DNA from: Myxococcus sp.
GTDB lineage: Bacteria > Myxococcota > Myxococcia > Myxococcales > Myxococcaceae
Length of the DNA: 64,000 bases
Assembly (NCBI GenBank): GCA_014879945.1
Contig: JACSRE010000140.1
Coordinates: 1-64,000, forward strand
Reading direction: 5' to 3'
The notes beneath the pieces are model-generated. The model searched no databases, was not told the DNA's origin, and worked only from the letters and a program-made list of their open reading frames with translations. A program made the translations under genes and the position numbers. Below are positions 57,409 to 64,000 of the stretch, in pieces (positions within the stretch are counted from its first letter, which is position 1; the number at the start of each line of letters is the position of its first letter).

Positions 57409-57987
57409 ATGGTGCTCCCGCTCGTGCTCGCCCTCTCGTTGTCTGCCGCTGACGCCGGCGTCGCGTCGCTGACGTGGGACGAGCGCTCGGCCGTGAAGCT
57501 CGTCGAAGGCCAGGCGCTGGCGCTGACGCTGAAGAAGGCGCCCAGCCGCATCGCCGCCAGCGACCCGAGGGTGTGCGACGTCGTCGCCGAGAAGGACACG
57601 GTGCTCAAGCTGACCGCCAGGAGGCCCGGCACCACCGTCATCGCCCTCTGGTACGGCATGGGCTTCAAGGGGCTGCAGGTCGAGGTCGCGTCGAAGAACC
57701 CGAAGGTGACCGCCTCGTCAGATGGCGGCGTGCCCTTCTTCTCGTGGGACGGCAACAAGGGCCTGCGCGTGCCGCTCGACACCGACTTCGTGGTGCAGGG
57801 CCCCGGCGGGCTCGAGCGCGTCGCGCCCGGCAGTCACCGGCGCTGCACCATGACGTCCATCGGGAACGACCAGCTCCGCTTCACCTGCGCCGACCCCGGG
57901 CCCGTCTCGGTCTTCCTCTGGTACGCCAACAACCGCGAGCGCACGCTGGAGCTCGAGGTGCTCGGTCCCGACGGCGGCAGCCGGTAG
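57409..57987 (+). CDS. Exported pilus/secretin N-terminal-domain-like protein
   Basis: A 192-residue protein with a signal peptide (MVLPLVLALSLSAADA). Residues 25-95 resemble the T2SS/T3SS pilus-assembly N-terminal domain of CpaC-type secretins: VKLVEGQALALTLKKAPSRIAASDPRVCDVVAEKDTVLKLTARRPGTTVIALWYGMG. The rest is a second beta-sandwich-like repeat (LRVPLDTDFVVQGPGGLERVAPGSHRR; SVFLWYANNRERTLELEVLG). No secretin barrel follows, so it is a stand-alone N-domain protein of unknown partner. It abuts the convergent next gene, with no base between the stops. Confidence 0.78.
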   Translation: MVLPLVLALSLSAADAGVASLTWDERSAVKLVEGQALALTLKKAPSRIAASDPRVCDVVAEKDTVLKLTARRPGTTVIALWYGMGFKGLQVEVASKNPKVTASSDGGVPFFSWDGNKGLRVPLDTDFVVQGPGGLERVAPGSHRRCTMTSIGNDQLRFTCADPGPVSVFLWYANNRERTLELEVLGPDGGSR

Positions 57988-58899
57988 TCACGGCGCCTGA
58001 GCGGCCAGCGCGGGGCCCGGCGACGACTCGGGCGGCACCACCACCAGCTCGAGCTGCTCGCCGGCCTCGATGGAGACGAGGGTCTTCTCGTCGAGGGCGC
58101 GCCGCTCGCTGCCGTGACGAAGCTCGAGGCGCGGCTCCCGGTCGGCCAGGCGGCGCTTCTCGATGCGCGGCTCGTACGGCCTCGAGAACACCCCGTCGAC
58201 CAGCCGCGTCTGCACCATCGCCACCTCGGCGTCGGTGCACGTCATCGAGAACTTCTTGAGCACCTCGGGCAGCAGCTCCTTCTCGTAGTGCTCGGTCAGC
58301 TCGGCCAGGAGGGCGGGCTGTCGCTCCTTCGTCACCGTGCCCATGGCGAGGACCTCGAGCTGCGTCTGGCAGGGCTTCGGCGAAGGGGCGGGCGTGAAGG
58401 TGACGCGGTACTGGCCGATGGGCAGTCGTGAAGGCTGCTCGGCCACGGCCCCGGAGGCCGTCTGGCGCTCCAGCGTGAGGGTGCCCGCGGCCCCGACGGT
58501 GATGGTGGAGAAGGGCCGCTGCGCGATGGCCACCGCGCCGGCGTCGTAGAAGAGGTCTGGCTTCAGCTCGAGCGACACGTCCTTCTTCGCCGCCACCAGG
58601 TTGTGGGGCACGCGCTCGAACGACACCTCGAGGCTGCGCACCTTGCGCGGCCCAAGCCACGCGCGAAGGCAGTCGCCTTTGGCGCGCGTCAGCCGCTCGG
58701 GCGCGACGCCGTCGAACCGCACGTCGAGGTCCATCATCCACGTGCCCGGGCCCAGGGCGCGCTTGAAGGGCCCGGCCTCGGTCGAGAAGAGCGCCTCACC
58801 CGGGGGCAGCTCGACGCACACCTGCACCGCCGCCGGCTTCACCTCGGCCCGGGCCTGCACCGCCACCACCACACCCACCAGCATCAGGAGCGCACGCAT
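57988..58899 (-). CDS. Exported hypothetical protein
   Basis: A 303-residue protein with a signal peptide (MRALLMLVGVVVAVQARA). Regions of beta sandwich with cysteines (VQVCVELPPGEALFSTEAGPFKRALGPG; GDCLRAWLGPRKVRSLEVSFERVP) alternate with helices (LLAELTEHYEKELLPEVLKKFSMTC). No family recognised. It is convergent with the secretin-N-like gene and shares no overlap. A periplasmic role is assumed from the signal peptide. Confidence 0.7.
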   Translation of the reverse strand: MRALLMLVGVVVAVQARAEVKPAAVQVCVELPPGEALFSTEAGPFKRALGPGTWMMDLDVRFDGVAPERLTRAKGDCLRAWLGPRKVRSLEVSFERVPHNLVAAKKDVSLELKPDLFYDAGAVAIAQRPFSTITVGAAGTLTLERQTASGAVAEQPSRLPIGQYRVTFTPAPSPKPCQTQLEVLAMGTVTKERQPALLAELTEHYEKELLPEVLKKFSMTCTDAEVAMVQTRLVDGVFSRPYEPRIEKRRLADREPRLELRHGSERRALDEKTLVSIEAGEQLELVVVPPESSPGPALAAQAP

Positions 58900-58975
58900 G
58901 CCGCCCCGTGAATTCACGGCGCGTGCCCTTCTCATCGCTCGGCGGTTTCGGCCGGTTAGGCGACCGGGGCCTGGG

Positions 58976-59662
58976 TCACGCCTGCGCCACGGGTCGCCGC
59001 AGCGTGTGGAGCGCGATGGTGTCGTCGTACCCCTCCCAGCTGGTGAGGGCGGTCACCGAGGTGTGTGCGTAGCCCTCGTCACGGAACCGCTGCACCAGCA
59101 CGTCGGCCAGCTCTGCGCGCGCCGTCGGGCCGGCCAGCACCAACAGGCCGCCAGGCGCGAGCAGGCCCGCGGTGTGCGCGAGCGCGTAGAGCGCGTCAGG
59201 CGACGACGCCTCGTAGACGAGGTCGGAGGCGAGCAGGAGCCGCGTCGAGGTGGTGACGGCGTCGCTCCACTCGAGGCGGCTGGTGGTGAGGCCGGTGACG
59301 CCGTTGCGCTCGGCGTTCTCGAGGGCGAGCGCGATGGCGAGCGGCTCCCGGTCGGTGCCGTGGGTGGCGAGGCCGAGGTGGGCGGCGGTGACGCTGACCA
59401 GGCCCATGCCGCAGCCCAGCTCCAGCGCCTCGGCGGGCAGGCTCGCGCGGGGTTGGTCGAGCAGCCAGCGGCTCATCGCCAGCGCCGTGGGCCACACCCG
59501 CGCCCAGTGGTTGGGCCGCGGCTGCGCGACGGCCTCGAGCAGCTTGAAGACGACGTCGGGGCGCAGCTCGACGTGAACGGTCCTCACCGCGTAGTCGCGG
59601 GGCCGCCGCGTCAGGTCATCCGCCGAGCCCAGGTCGTCGTGAACATGCGGCAGGTGTACCAC
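58976..59662 (-). CDS. Family 16-type SAM methyltransferase (METTL21/ETFB-KMT-like)
   Basis: A 228-residue methyltransferase. Motif I is ALELGCGMGLVSVTAAHLG, followed by THGTDREPLAIALALENAERNGV and the post-motif II region LLLASDLVYEASSPDALYALAHTAGLLAPGGLLVLAGP. The N-terminal HWARVWPTALAMSRWLLD matches the family that methylates protein lysines. GTG 59662 is the only start giving a full domain. It lies 9 nt downstream of the DUF1501 gene in the same orientation, possibly in one transcript. Confidence 0.85.
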   Translation of the reverse strand: MVHLPHVHDDLGSADDLTRRPRDYAVRTVHVELRPDVVFKLLEAVAQPRPNHWARVWPTALAMSRWLLDQPRASLPAEALELGCGMGLVSVTAAHLGLATHGTDREPLAIALALENAERNGVTGLTTSRLEWSDAVTTSTRLLLASDLVYEASSPDALYALAHTAGLLAPGGLLVLAGPTARAELADVLVQRFRDEGYAHTSVTALTSWEGYDDTIALHTLRRPVAQA

Positions 59663-59671
59663 GCGCCACCG

Positions 59672-61213
59672 TCAGCCCCGCTTGAAGGCGCTGGCGTCGG
59701 GCAGGCCGCTGCCCGAGAGGTCGGCGCCCATGGCCGTCAGCACGCCGGAGTAGAGGTCGGCCTCGTTCGAGCTCACCTTGCCCGGGAGCGGCGCGCCGGT
59801 GCGGGCGTCGAAGCCGTACGTCAGGGTGGTGGCCGGGTCGACGCCGCCCAGCAGCGTGTTGCCCTTCACCATCGGCGACACCATCAAGAAGCCGTTGTTG
59901 AGGTCGTGCCCCGAGCCGAACTCGGCGGCGTTGTCGGGCCGGCTGCGGGTGCGCCCGAAGTCGGTCGCCACGTAGATGAGCGTGCGGTCCCACAGGCTCT
60001 CGCCCGTCGCCTGGTCGAAGGGCTCGGCCTTGAGCAGGGTGATGAGGGTGTCGATGCTCGAGAGGATGCGCGACCACATGAAGCCCTGGGTGGCCCGGTG
60101 GTCGTTGTGGCTGAAGTCGAAGGCGAGCGGCGGGTTGGCCAGGCCGCTGGCGCCGCCCAGGGTGACGTTGAAGTCGGGGCCGATGGTGACGGCCACCGAC
60201 ACCCGGTACTTGAGCAAGAGGAACGCGAGCGCCGACTGGGTGGCGAACGGGTCGTCGAAGAAGGCGGGAAAGGCCGCGCGCACCTTCGCGCCATCGGGAG
60301 AAGAGTCGAGGCCGTAGGCCGTCAGCGGCACCTTCGGCGGCAGGTTGGGGATGACGTTGAGCCGGGTGATGAGGTCTTGCGCCTCGAGCCGCGCGCCCTC
60401 CGACACCTGCGCCCGCCAGCGCTTCAGCGCGTCGGCGTCTTGAAAGGTGGTGCCGAAGACCGAGCTGACGTCGAGGTCGGCGCGGGCGCCGCGGGCCAGG
60501 GCGATGACGTCGCGTGAGGGTGCGCCCCGAATGCCGCGCGCGCCGTCGAGGCCCAGCGGCCACAGCGAGGGGCTGGTGACGGTCTCGGCGTAGACCGACG
60601 CGGGCAGCGAGTCGTCGGCGCCGCGCTCTCCGTAGCCGCCCACCGCCATGTTGACGTTGGGGAGCGGAAACCCCTGGCCCCACTGCAGCGCCACCGCCTC
60701 TTGCAGCGTGCGGCCCTTCCACGCCCCGTTGCCGTTGAGCGAGCGCTTCTGCGCGATGACGTGGTTCACCGAGGTGCCGACCGACGCCGCCACCAGCATG
60801 TCGTCGCGGTGCTGCTGCACGAAGGCGAGCTGGTCGGCGTTGACCGCGATGGGAATGCTGCCGAGCTTCGGCGCGCTCACCTTCACCGCGCGAAACGGGC
60901 TGCCTGAGACGGCCTGCACCTGCGCGTCGGGGAAGGTGTTGAAGCGCGCCGCGTTCATGCCGGCCTCTGACGCGCGCACCGCCATGAAGCTGTCGACGAT
61001 GCTGGCCCCGCCCGACGCGGCGATGACGATGAGGAACTTCGGCTTGCCGTCGAGCGCGTCGCGCCGCAGCCCGCGCTCCACGTCCTGGGGCGACTGCAGC
61101 GACTGCCTGCAGCCCGCGAGGAGCGGCGACAACGAGGTCGAGCCCGCCCCCGCGAGCGAGAGCGCCTTCATCACTTCACGACGAGAGAGCCTGCCGGTGC
61201 CTTTGAGTGCCAT
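59672..61213 (-). CDS. Tat-exported DUF1501 family protein
   Basis: A 513-residue protein with a Tat-type signal (LSRREVMKALSLAGAG, R11-R12, followed by LLAGC). The DUF1501 domain is an alkaline-phosphatase-like fold: KFLIVIAASGGASIVDSFM at the N-terminal metal-site strand, FDFSHNDHRATQGFMWSRI in the middle and TLIYVATDFGRTRSRPDN near the C-terminus. In planctomycetes and myxobacteria these genes travel with DUF1592/1588 cytochrome-containing genes, as here. Catalytic function is unproven. It forms an operon with the two upstream genes (10-nt gap, then an 11-nt overlap). Confidence 0.85.
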   Translation of the reverse strand: MALKGTGRLSRREVMKALSLAGAGSTSLSPLLAGCRQSLQSPQDVERGLRRDALDGKPKFLIVIAASGGASIVDSFMAVRASEAGMNAARFNTFPDAQVQAVSGSPFRAVKVSAPKLGSIPIAVNADQLAFVQQHRDDMLVAASVGTSVNHVIAQKRSLNGNGAWKGRTLQEAVALQWGQGFPLPNVNMAVGGYGERGADDSLPASVYAETVTSPSLWPLGLDGARGIRGAPSRDVIALARGARADLDVSSVFGTTFQDADALKRWRAQVSEGARLEAQDLITRLNVIPNLPPKVPLTAYGLDSSPDGAKVRAAFPAFFDDPFATQSALAFLLLKYRVSVAVTIGPDFNVTLGGASGLANPPLAFDFSHNDHRATQGFMWSRILSSIDTLITLLKAEPFDQATGESLWDRTLIYVATDFGRTRSRPDNAAEFGSGHDLNNGFLMVSPMVKGNTLLGGVDPATTLTYGFDARTGAPLPGKVSSNEADLYSGVLTAMGADLSGSGLPDASAFKRG

Positions 61214-61223
61214 GGAGGTGCTT

Positions 61224-61880
61224 TCAGTAGAAGACGGACTCGGCCGACGAGAGGACCGCGAAGCACACCGCCTGCATCCACGCGCGCGCGGGCTCGGCGT
61301 TGCCGCTGGCCTCGATGTCCTTCGCGAGCTGCAGGTAGCGGGCGACCTCGTTGGTGTACGGGTCTCGTTGGAGCGCCCGGTGGGTCAGCTCCCCGATGGC
61401 CGTCGTCAGCTCGGGGCCGTCGACGTTCGCGAGCTTCGCGCCGGTCTGTGGCAGGCCCTTGAAGATGAGCGCCGCGCCCGGCGTGGCGAGGTCCTTGTCC
61501 ACGCGCCTGGTGCACGCCGAGAAGGCCATGCGGTCCACCACGAGCGGGGTGGTGACGGCGGTGACGCCCGAGGGCTCGTAGAGGCCGCGGCCGAAGGGGT
61601 CCACCCCGCCGAGCGCCACCGTGTGCACCAGCCCCGCGCACTGGTACTGGCCCAGCTCGGTGCACACCTCGTCGGCGTTGAGGCCGAGCGCGTTGCTGAA
61701 GTCGTTGGTGAGGCGCTCCGGGCCCTTGAAGCGCAGGTTGCCCCGGGCCGACCGCGCGAGGCTGCCGGCGTCGGGCAGCTCCATCACCGTCACCGGCTGT
61801 GAGGGCTCGGTGATCTTCCCGGGGCAGCCGACCCCGAGCGCGAGCGTCGCGGCGAGCAGCACCAGTCGTTCAGGGCGCAC
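61224..61880 (-). CDS. Lipoprotein of the DUF1501 locus
   Basis: A 218-residue lipoprotein (MRPERLVLLAATLALGVGC, lipid Cys at 19). The mature part is helical with four further cysteines (DEVCTELGQYQC, SACTRR, AVCFAVL) and no haem motif. I cannot assign a family. It overlaps the upstream haem-containing gene by 11 nt and lies 10 nt before the DUF1501 gene, so it is an integral part of that operon, probably a structural or docking protein. Confidence 0.75.
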   Translation of the reverse strand: MRPERLVLLAATLALGVGCPGKITEPSQPVTVMELPDAGSLARSARGNLRFKGPERLTNDFSNALGLNADEVCTELGQYQCAGLVHTVALGGVDPFGRGLYEPSGVTAVTTPLVVDRMAFSACTRRVDKDLATPGAALIFKGLPQTGAKLANVDGPELTTAIGELTHRALQRDPYTNEVARYLQLAKDIEASGNAEPARAWMQAVCFAVLSSAESVFY

Positions 61881-63291
61881 CGTAGGCCTCCGTCTTCACG
61901 ATGTCGTGGAGCAGCTTCTGCACGCGGTGCTGGTGCTCACCCTTGAAGCGCTTCCAGGTGGCGACGAACTCGGCGTTCTCGTCGGGCCTGGGGTGGTGGC
62001 CCAGCAGCAGCTTCCAGTAGTCGGTGGTGGTCGAGATGGCGAAGGCGTCGCTGTTGGCTGCGACGGTGGCCCACTCGCGCAGGTCGTTGACGCGCTGCCC
62101 GAAGATGACGCCGGCCTCGGGCGTCTGCGTGATGCGCGGGGCGAGGGTGCTGAAGCCGAGCTCGAGCCGGTTGGGGATGTAGCGGGTCGCGTACATCGCC
62201 GACGAGATGCCGTTGTAGTTGCGGAAGGGGTAGGTGAGCGGGTCGAGCGTGGCGTGGCAGGCGGCGCACTCGGCGGCCTGCACGCCCTTGGCGTCGTAGT
62301 CCTGTGGCTCGTTGGGCACGCTGTAGAGGCCCTCTTGCTTCGCGATGTCGAGCCCGAGGTACGCCCGGTACATCTGCGAGGCGGCGTTGCGCGGGAGCGC
62401 GGTGAACATCACGAAGTAGGTGAGGGTCCACGCGGTGGTCATGTTCCCGGCGCGGTGCGCGCGGTCCACCTTCTGCGACAGCGGCAGGTCGGCCACCCTC
62501 GTGTAGCGGGTCGGGTTGGTGGTGCGGCGCACGAAGAAGTCGGCCGTCAGCACCTCGCGCGCGTCGTGGTCGTCGGTCTGCGAGTAGGCGAAGAGCGCGT
62601 AGTCGTCGTAGTAGTCGGCGAGCGGCACGCCGCCTTTGTCTTCGCCCTCCTTCAGCGAGCCCAGCGGGCGGATCTTCGGGTGCGCCACCTTCCACAGCTG
62701 GCCATTCTTGCCGCGCCAGAACTCGCTCTGCAGGCAGCGGTCGAGCTCGGTGCCGAGGAAGGCGGTGCGGCTGGCGTCGTCGGTCATCGCCGTGAAGGCC
62801 TTCGTCTCGGTGAAGGTGGGCGAGGCGCCACAGAAGTCGAGCAGCACCTTCTTGTAGACGTACCGCAGGTCGTACCGACAGACGCTGAACTGCGGGTTGG
62901 TCGAGCCCTGGCACGCGCGGTCGACCGGCTTGCTGCCCGGGTCGGCGGGGTGCGTGCCTTGCTGGAGTTCCACCAGGTTCGAGACGCCGTCGCCGTCGGC
63001 GTCGAGCGCCTCGACCGCCTTCAGGGCGGCCGGCAGCGCCATCGAGAAGTCGCCGTCGGACAACGGCCGGCTCGCGCCGGGCACGAGCTTCGCCTCGAGC
63101 GAGGCGCCGAACACGTTCCGCTGCGGCGGCGCGACGTGGCAGTAGGCGCACGACGGCTGCTTGCCGACGCACTCCGGCGCGCTCGGGTACGTCGCGCAGA
63201 ACACGCCGCCGGCCGGTGGTTTGGCCAACGCGGCTCCGGCCAGGAGCACGACGAATGCGCTCCACCGGGTGGAGGGACTTCCTGGCGTCAT
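61870..63291 (-). CDS. Exported haem-binding protein (DUF1592/1588-like, two CxxCH)
   Basis: A 473-residue protein with a signal peptide (WSAFVVLLAGAALA). One haem c site is at the N-terminus (SCAYCHVAPPQ) and another in the C-terminal part (ECAACHATLDPLTYPFRNYNGI), the latter a DUF1588/1592-type signature. A calcium-binding repeat DADGDGVSNLVELQQGTHP (about 95-113) lies between. Start ATG 63291 follows AAGGAG. It likely carries electrons or acts in an oxidative step with the DUF1501 protein in the periplasm or outer membrane. The physiological substrate of this gene family is not established. Confidence 0.87.
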   Translation of the reverse strand: MTPGSPSTRWSAFVVLLAGAALAKPPAGGVFCATYPSAPECVGKQPSCAYCHVAPPQRNVFGASLEAKLVPGASRPLSDGDFSMALPAALKAVEALDADGDGVSNLVELQQGTHPADPGSKPVDRACQGSTNPQFSVCRYDLRYVYKKVLLDFCGASPTFTETKAFTAMTDDASRTAFLGTELDRCLQSEFWRGKNGQLWKVAHPKIRPLGSLKEGEDKGGVPLADYYDDYALFAYSQTDDHDAREVLTADFFVRRTTNPTRYTRVADLPLSQKVDRAHRAGNMTTAWTLTYFVMFTALPRNAASQMYRAYLGLDIAKQEGLYSVPNEPQDYDAKGVQAAECAACHATLDPLTYPFRNYNGISSAMYATRYIPNRLELGFSTLAPRITQTPEAGVIFGQRVNDLREWATVAANSDAFAISTTTDYWKLLLGHHPRPDENAEFVATWKRFKGEHQHRVQKLLHDIVKTEAYGAP

Positions 63292-63413
63292 GCGGGGGCT
63301 CCTTCGAGAAACGCCGACTGGAATGAAGGAGACACCGGAGCCCGGAGAAATAGAAAGGCGTCCTGTGGAATTGTGGTGACGGTGTGTGGGCGCGTGAAGC
63401 ACACCACCGCACG

Positions 63414-63432
63414 GCGTCGGTGCCGCCGACGC
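63414..63432 (-). terminator. Hairpin after the partial gene
   Basis: GCGTCGG (63414-63420) pairs with CCGACGC (63426-63432) around a 5-nt loop, 11 nt downstream of the stop at 63444-63446 on the minus strand. There is no T-run. Confidence 0.4.
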
Positions 63433-63443
63433 GCCGCGCTCGG

Positions 63444-64000
63444 TCAGTTCGAGAGGCTGAGGCGATAGCCGCCGGAGCCGGGCATCGTCGAGCGTCGCAG
63501 CGTGCCGTGGAGGCGGGTGTCCCACGCGTTGACACCCATGGGCCAGCAGGCGCCGCCGCACACCACCGCGGGCCGGCACCCCAACAGGAAGTTGGGCGCG
63601 CCCGGCGCGTCGCGCAGCTCGGCGCACTCCCAGAGGTAGTTTCCTTCGCCGGTCTGCGGGTACAGCCTGGTGACGTACGCCTTCTCGAGGAACAGCGGCA
63701 GGTTCACCTGGGCGACCCGGTTGGTCCACGTGGACGCGACCGTGTCGACGCTCGAGCCAGAGTAGGTCCACGCGGCCGAGCCCGAGGCGAGCGCGGTGAC
63801 GGCCGTCGCGCCGATGCCCGGACGATTCGCGAAGTCGGCCACCGACGCCCACCGGGTGCGCTGCCACACCCCGTTCGGGTCGAAGGAGCCCGTCTCGTAG
63901 GCGATGAGGCGGGCCGCGTCGGGCAGCGCCGCCAGCTCGCTGAAGCGCGCGCGGTTGAGGTAGTCGACGGCGTGGCAGGCAGCGGCCTTCGTGAAGACGA
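63444..64000 (-). CDS. Partial exported-type hypothetical protein (5' end outside window)
   Basis: The frame is open to the window edge, giving at least 184 residues. Visible text includes AAACHAVDYLNRARFSELAALPDAARLIAYETGSFDPNG and a C-terminal part with four cysteines (LWECAELRD, LLGCRPAVVCGGACWPMG). GTG 63869 inside it is not the real start. It precedes the haem protein by 152 nt in the same orientation. No domain can be named; disulfides suggest a secreted location. Its own start, signal peptide and possible haem sites cannot be judged. Confidence 0.7.
   Translation of the reverse strand, partial: VFTKAAACHAVDYLNRARFSELAALPDAARLIAYETGSFDPNGVWQRTRWASVADFANRPGIGATAVTALASGSAAWTYSGSSVDTVASTWTNRVAQVNLPLFLEKAYVTRLYPQTGEGNYLWECAELRDAPGAPNFLLGCRPAVVCGGACWPMGVNAWDTRLHGTLRRSTMPGSGGYRLSLSN

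Overview
The window is a GC-rich (about 70% by eye), gene-dense piece of bacterial chromosome that fits a Myxococcota (Myxococcales, Cystobacterineae-like) genome. Evidence: a DUF2378 protein (a family known essentially from myxobacteria), a Ser/Thr kinase with the HRDVAPKN catalytic loop, an FHA-domain sigma-54 activator, MopE-like and Cys-rich surface proteins, many small lipoproteins and a soluble zinc-binding anti-sigma factor. No rRNA, tRNA, CRISPR array, integrase or intact insertion sequence was seen. Genes are packed with 1-4 nt stop/start overlaps (ATGA, GTGA, TTGA), and only one stretch over 300 nt (25289-25712) lacks an intact gene.

Layout. 1-10965: partial Cys-rich surface protein, lipid desaturase, GT2 glycosyltransferase plus methyltransferase pair, M1 aminopeptidase, secreted GH3-like enzyme, ATP-grasp ligase, alpha/beta hydrolase, class I amidotransferase, and a DUF2378 gene coupled to a lipidated cyclase-like protein. 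11079-16213: chorismate mutase coupled to a U32 protein, FHA-NtrC activator, TerB-like protein and a duplicated CX3C mini-protein. 16387-22653: VIT/vWA protein, TAXI-like membrane protein, alkyladenine glycosylase, ECF sigma and anti-sigma. 22658-24811: divergent di-heme peroxidase and hemerythrin-like genes around an inverted-repeat operator candidate. 24821-26557: an accessory-looking islet with a wHTH-DUF4325 regulator, four GTTGACGAT direct repeats, a frameshifted C-terminal remnant of an AbiEii-type nucleotidyltransferase toxin, and two small coiled-coil membrane proteins. 26536-28001: HPr kinase coupled to a cyclic-nucleotide-binding protein. 28058-44735: kinase, lipoproteins, methyltransferase, serine hydrolase, LURP-one protein, YkgJ-type Cys-cluster protein with a probable CTG start, HflX, and small envelope proteins. 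44739-48815: MaoC-like hydratase, macrolide-type glycosyltransferase, OleD-like reductase and an N-terminally short KAS III enzyme, possibly a small lipid or polyketide-like pathway. 48808-57356: AceK and a TamA/TamB-like outer-membrane assembly pair. 57409-64000: secretin-N-like protein, a methyltransferase, and a secreted DUF1501 / haem-binding locus.

The strongest candidates for something undescribed are the 24.8-26.6 kb islet, a cyclase-like domain placed on a lipoprotein, the CTG-started Cys-cluster gene, and a recurring arrangement in which a -10-like hexamer sits 7-11 nt before the start codon with no Shine-Dalgarno sequence, which suggests frequent leaderless transcription. Functions come from motifs read by eye; no database search was run.
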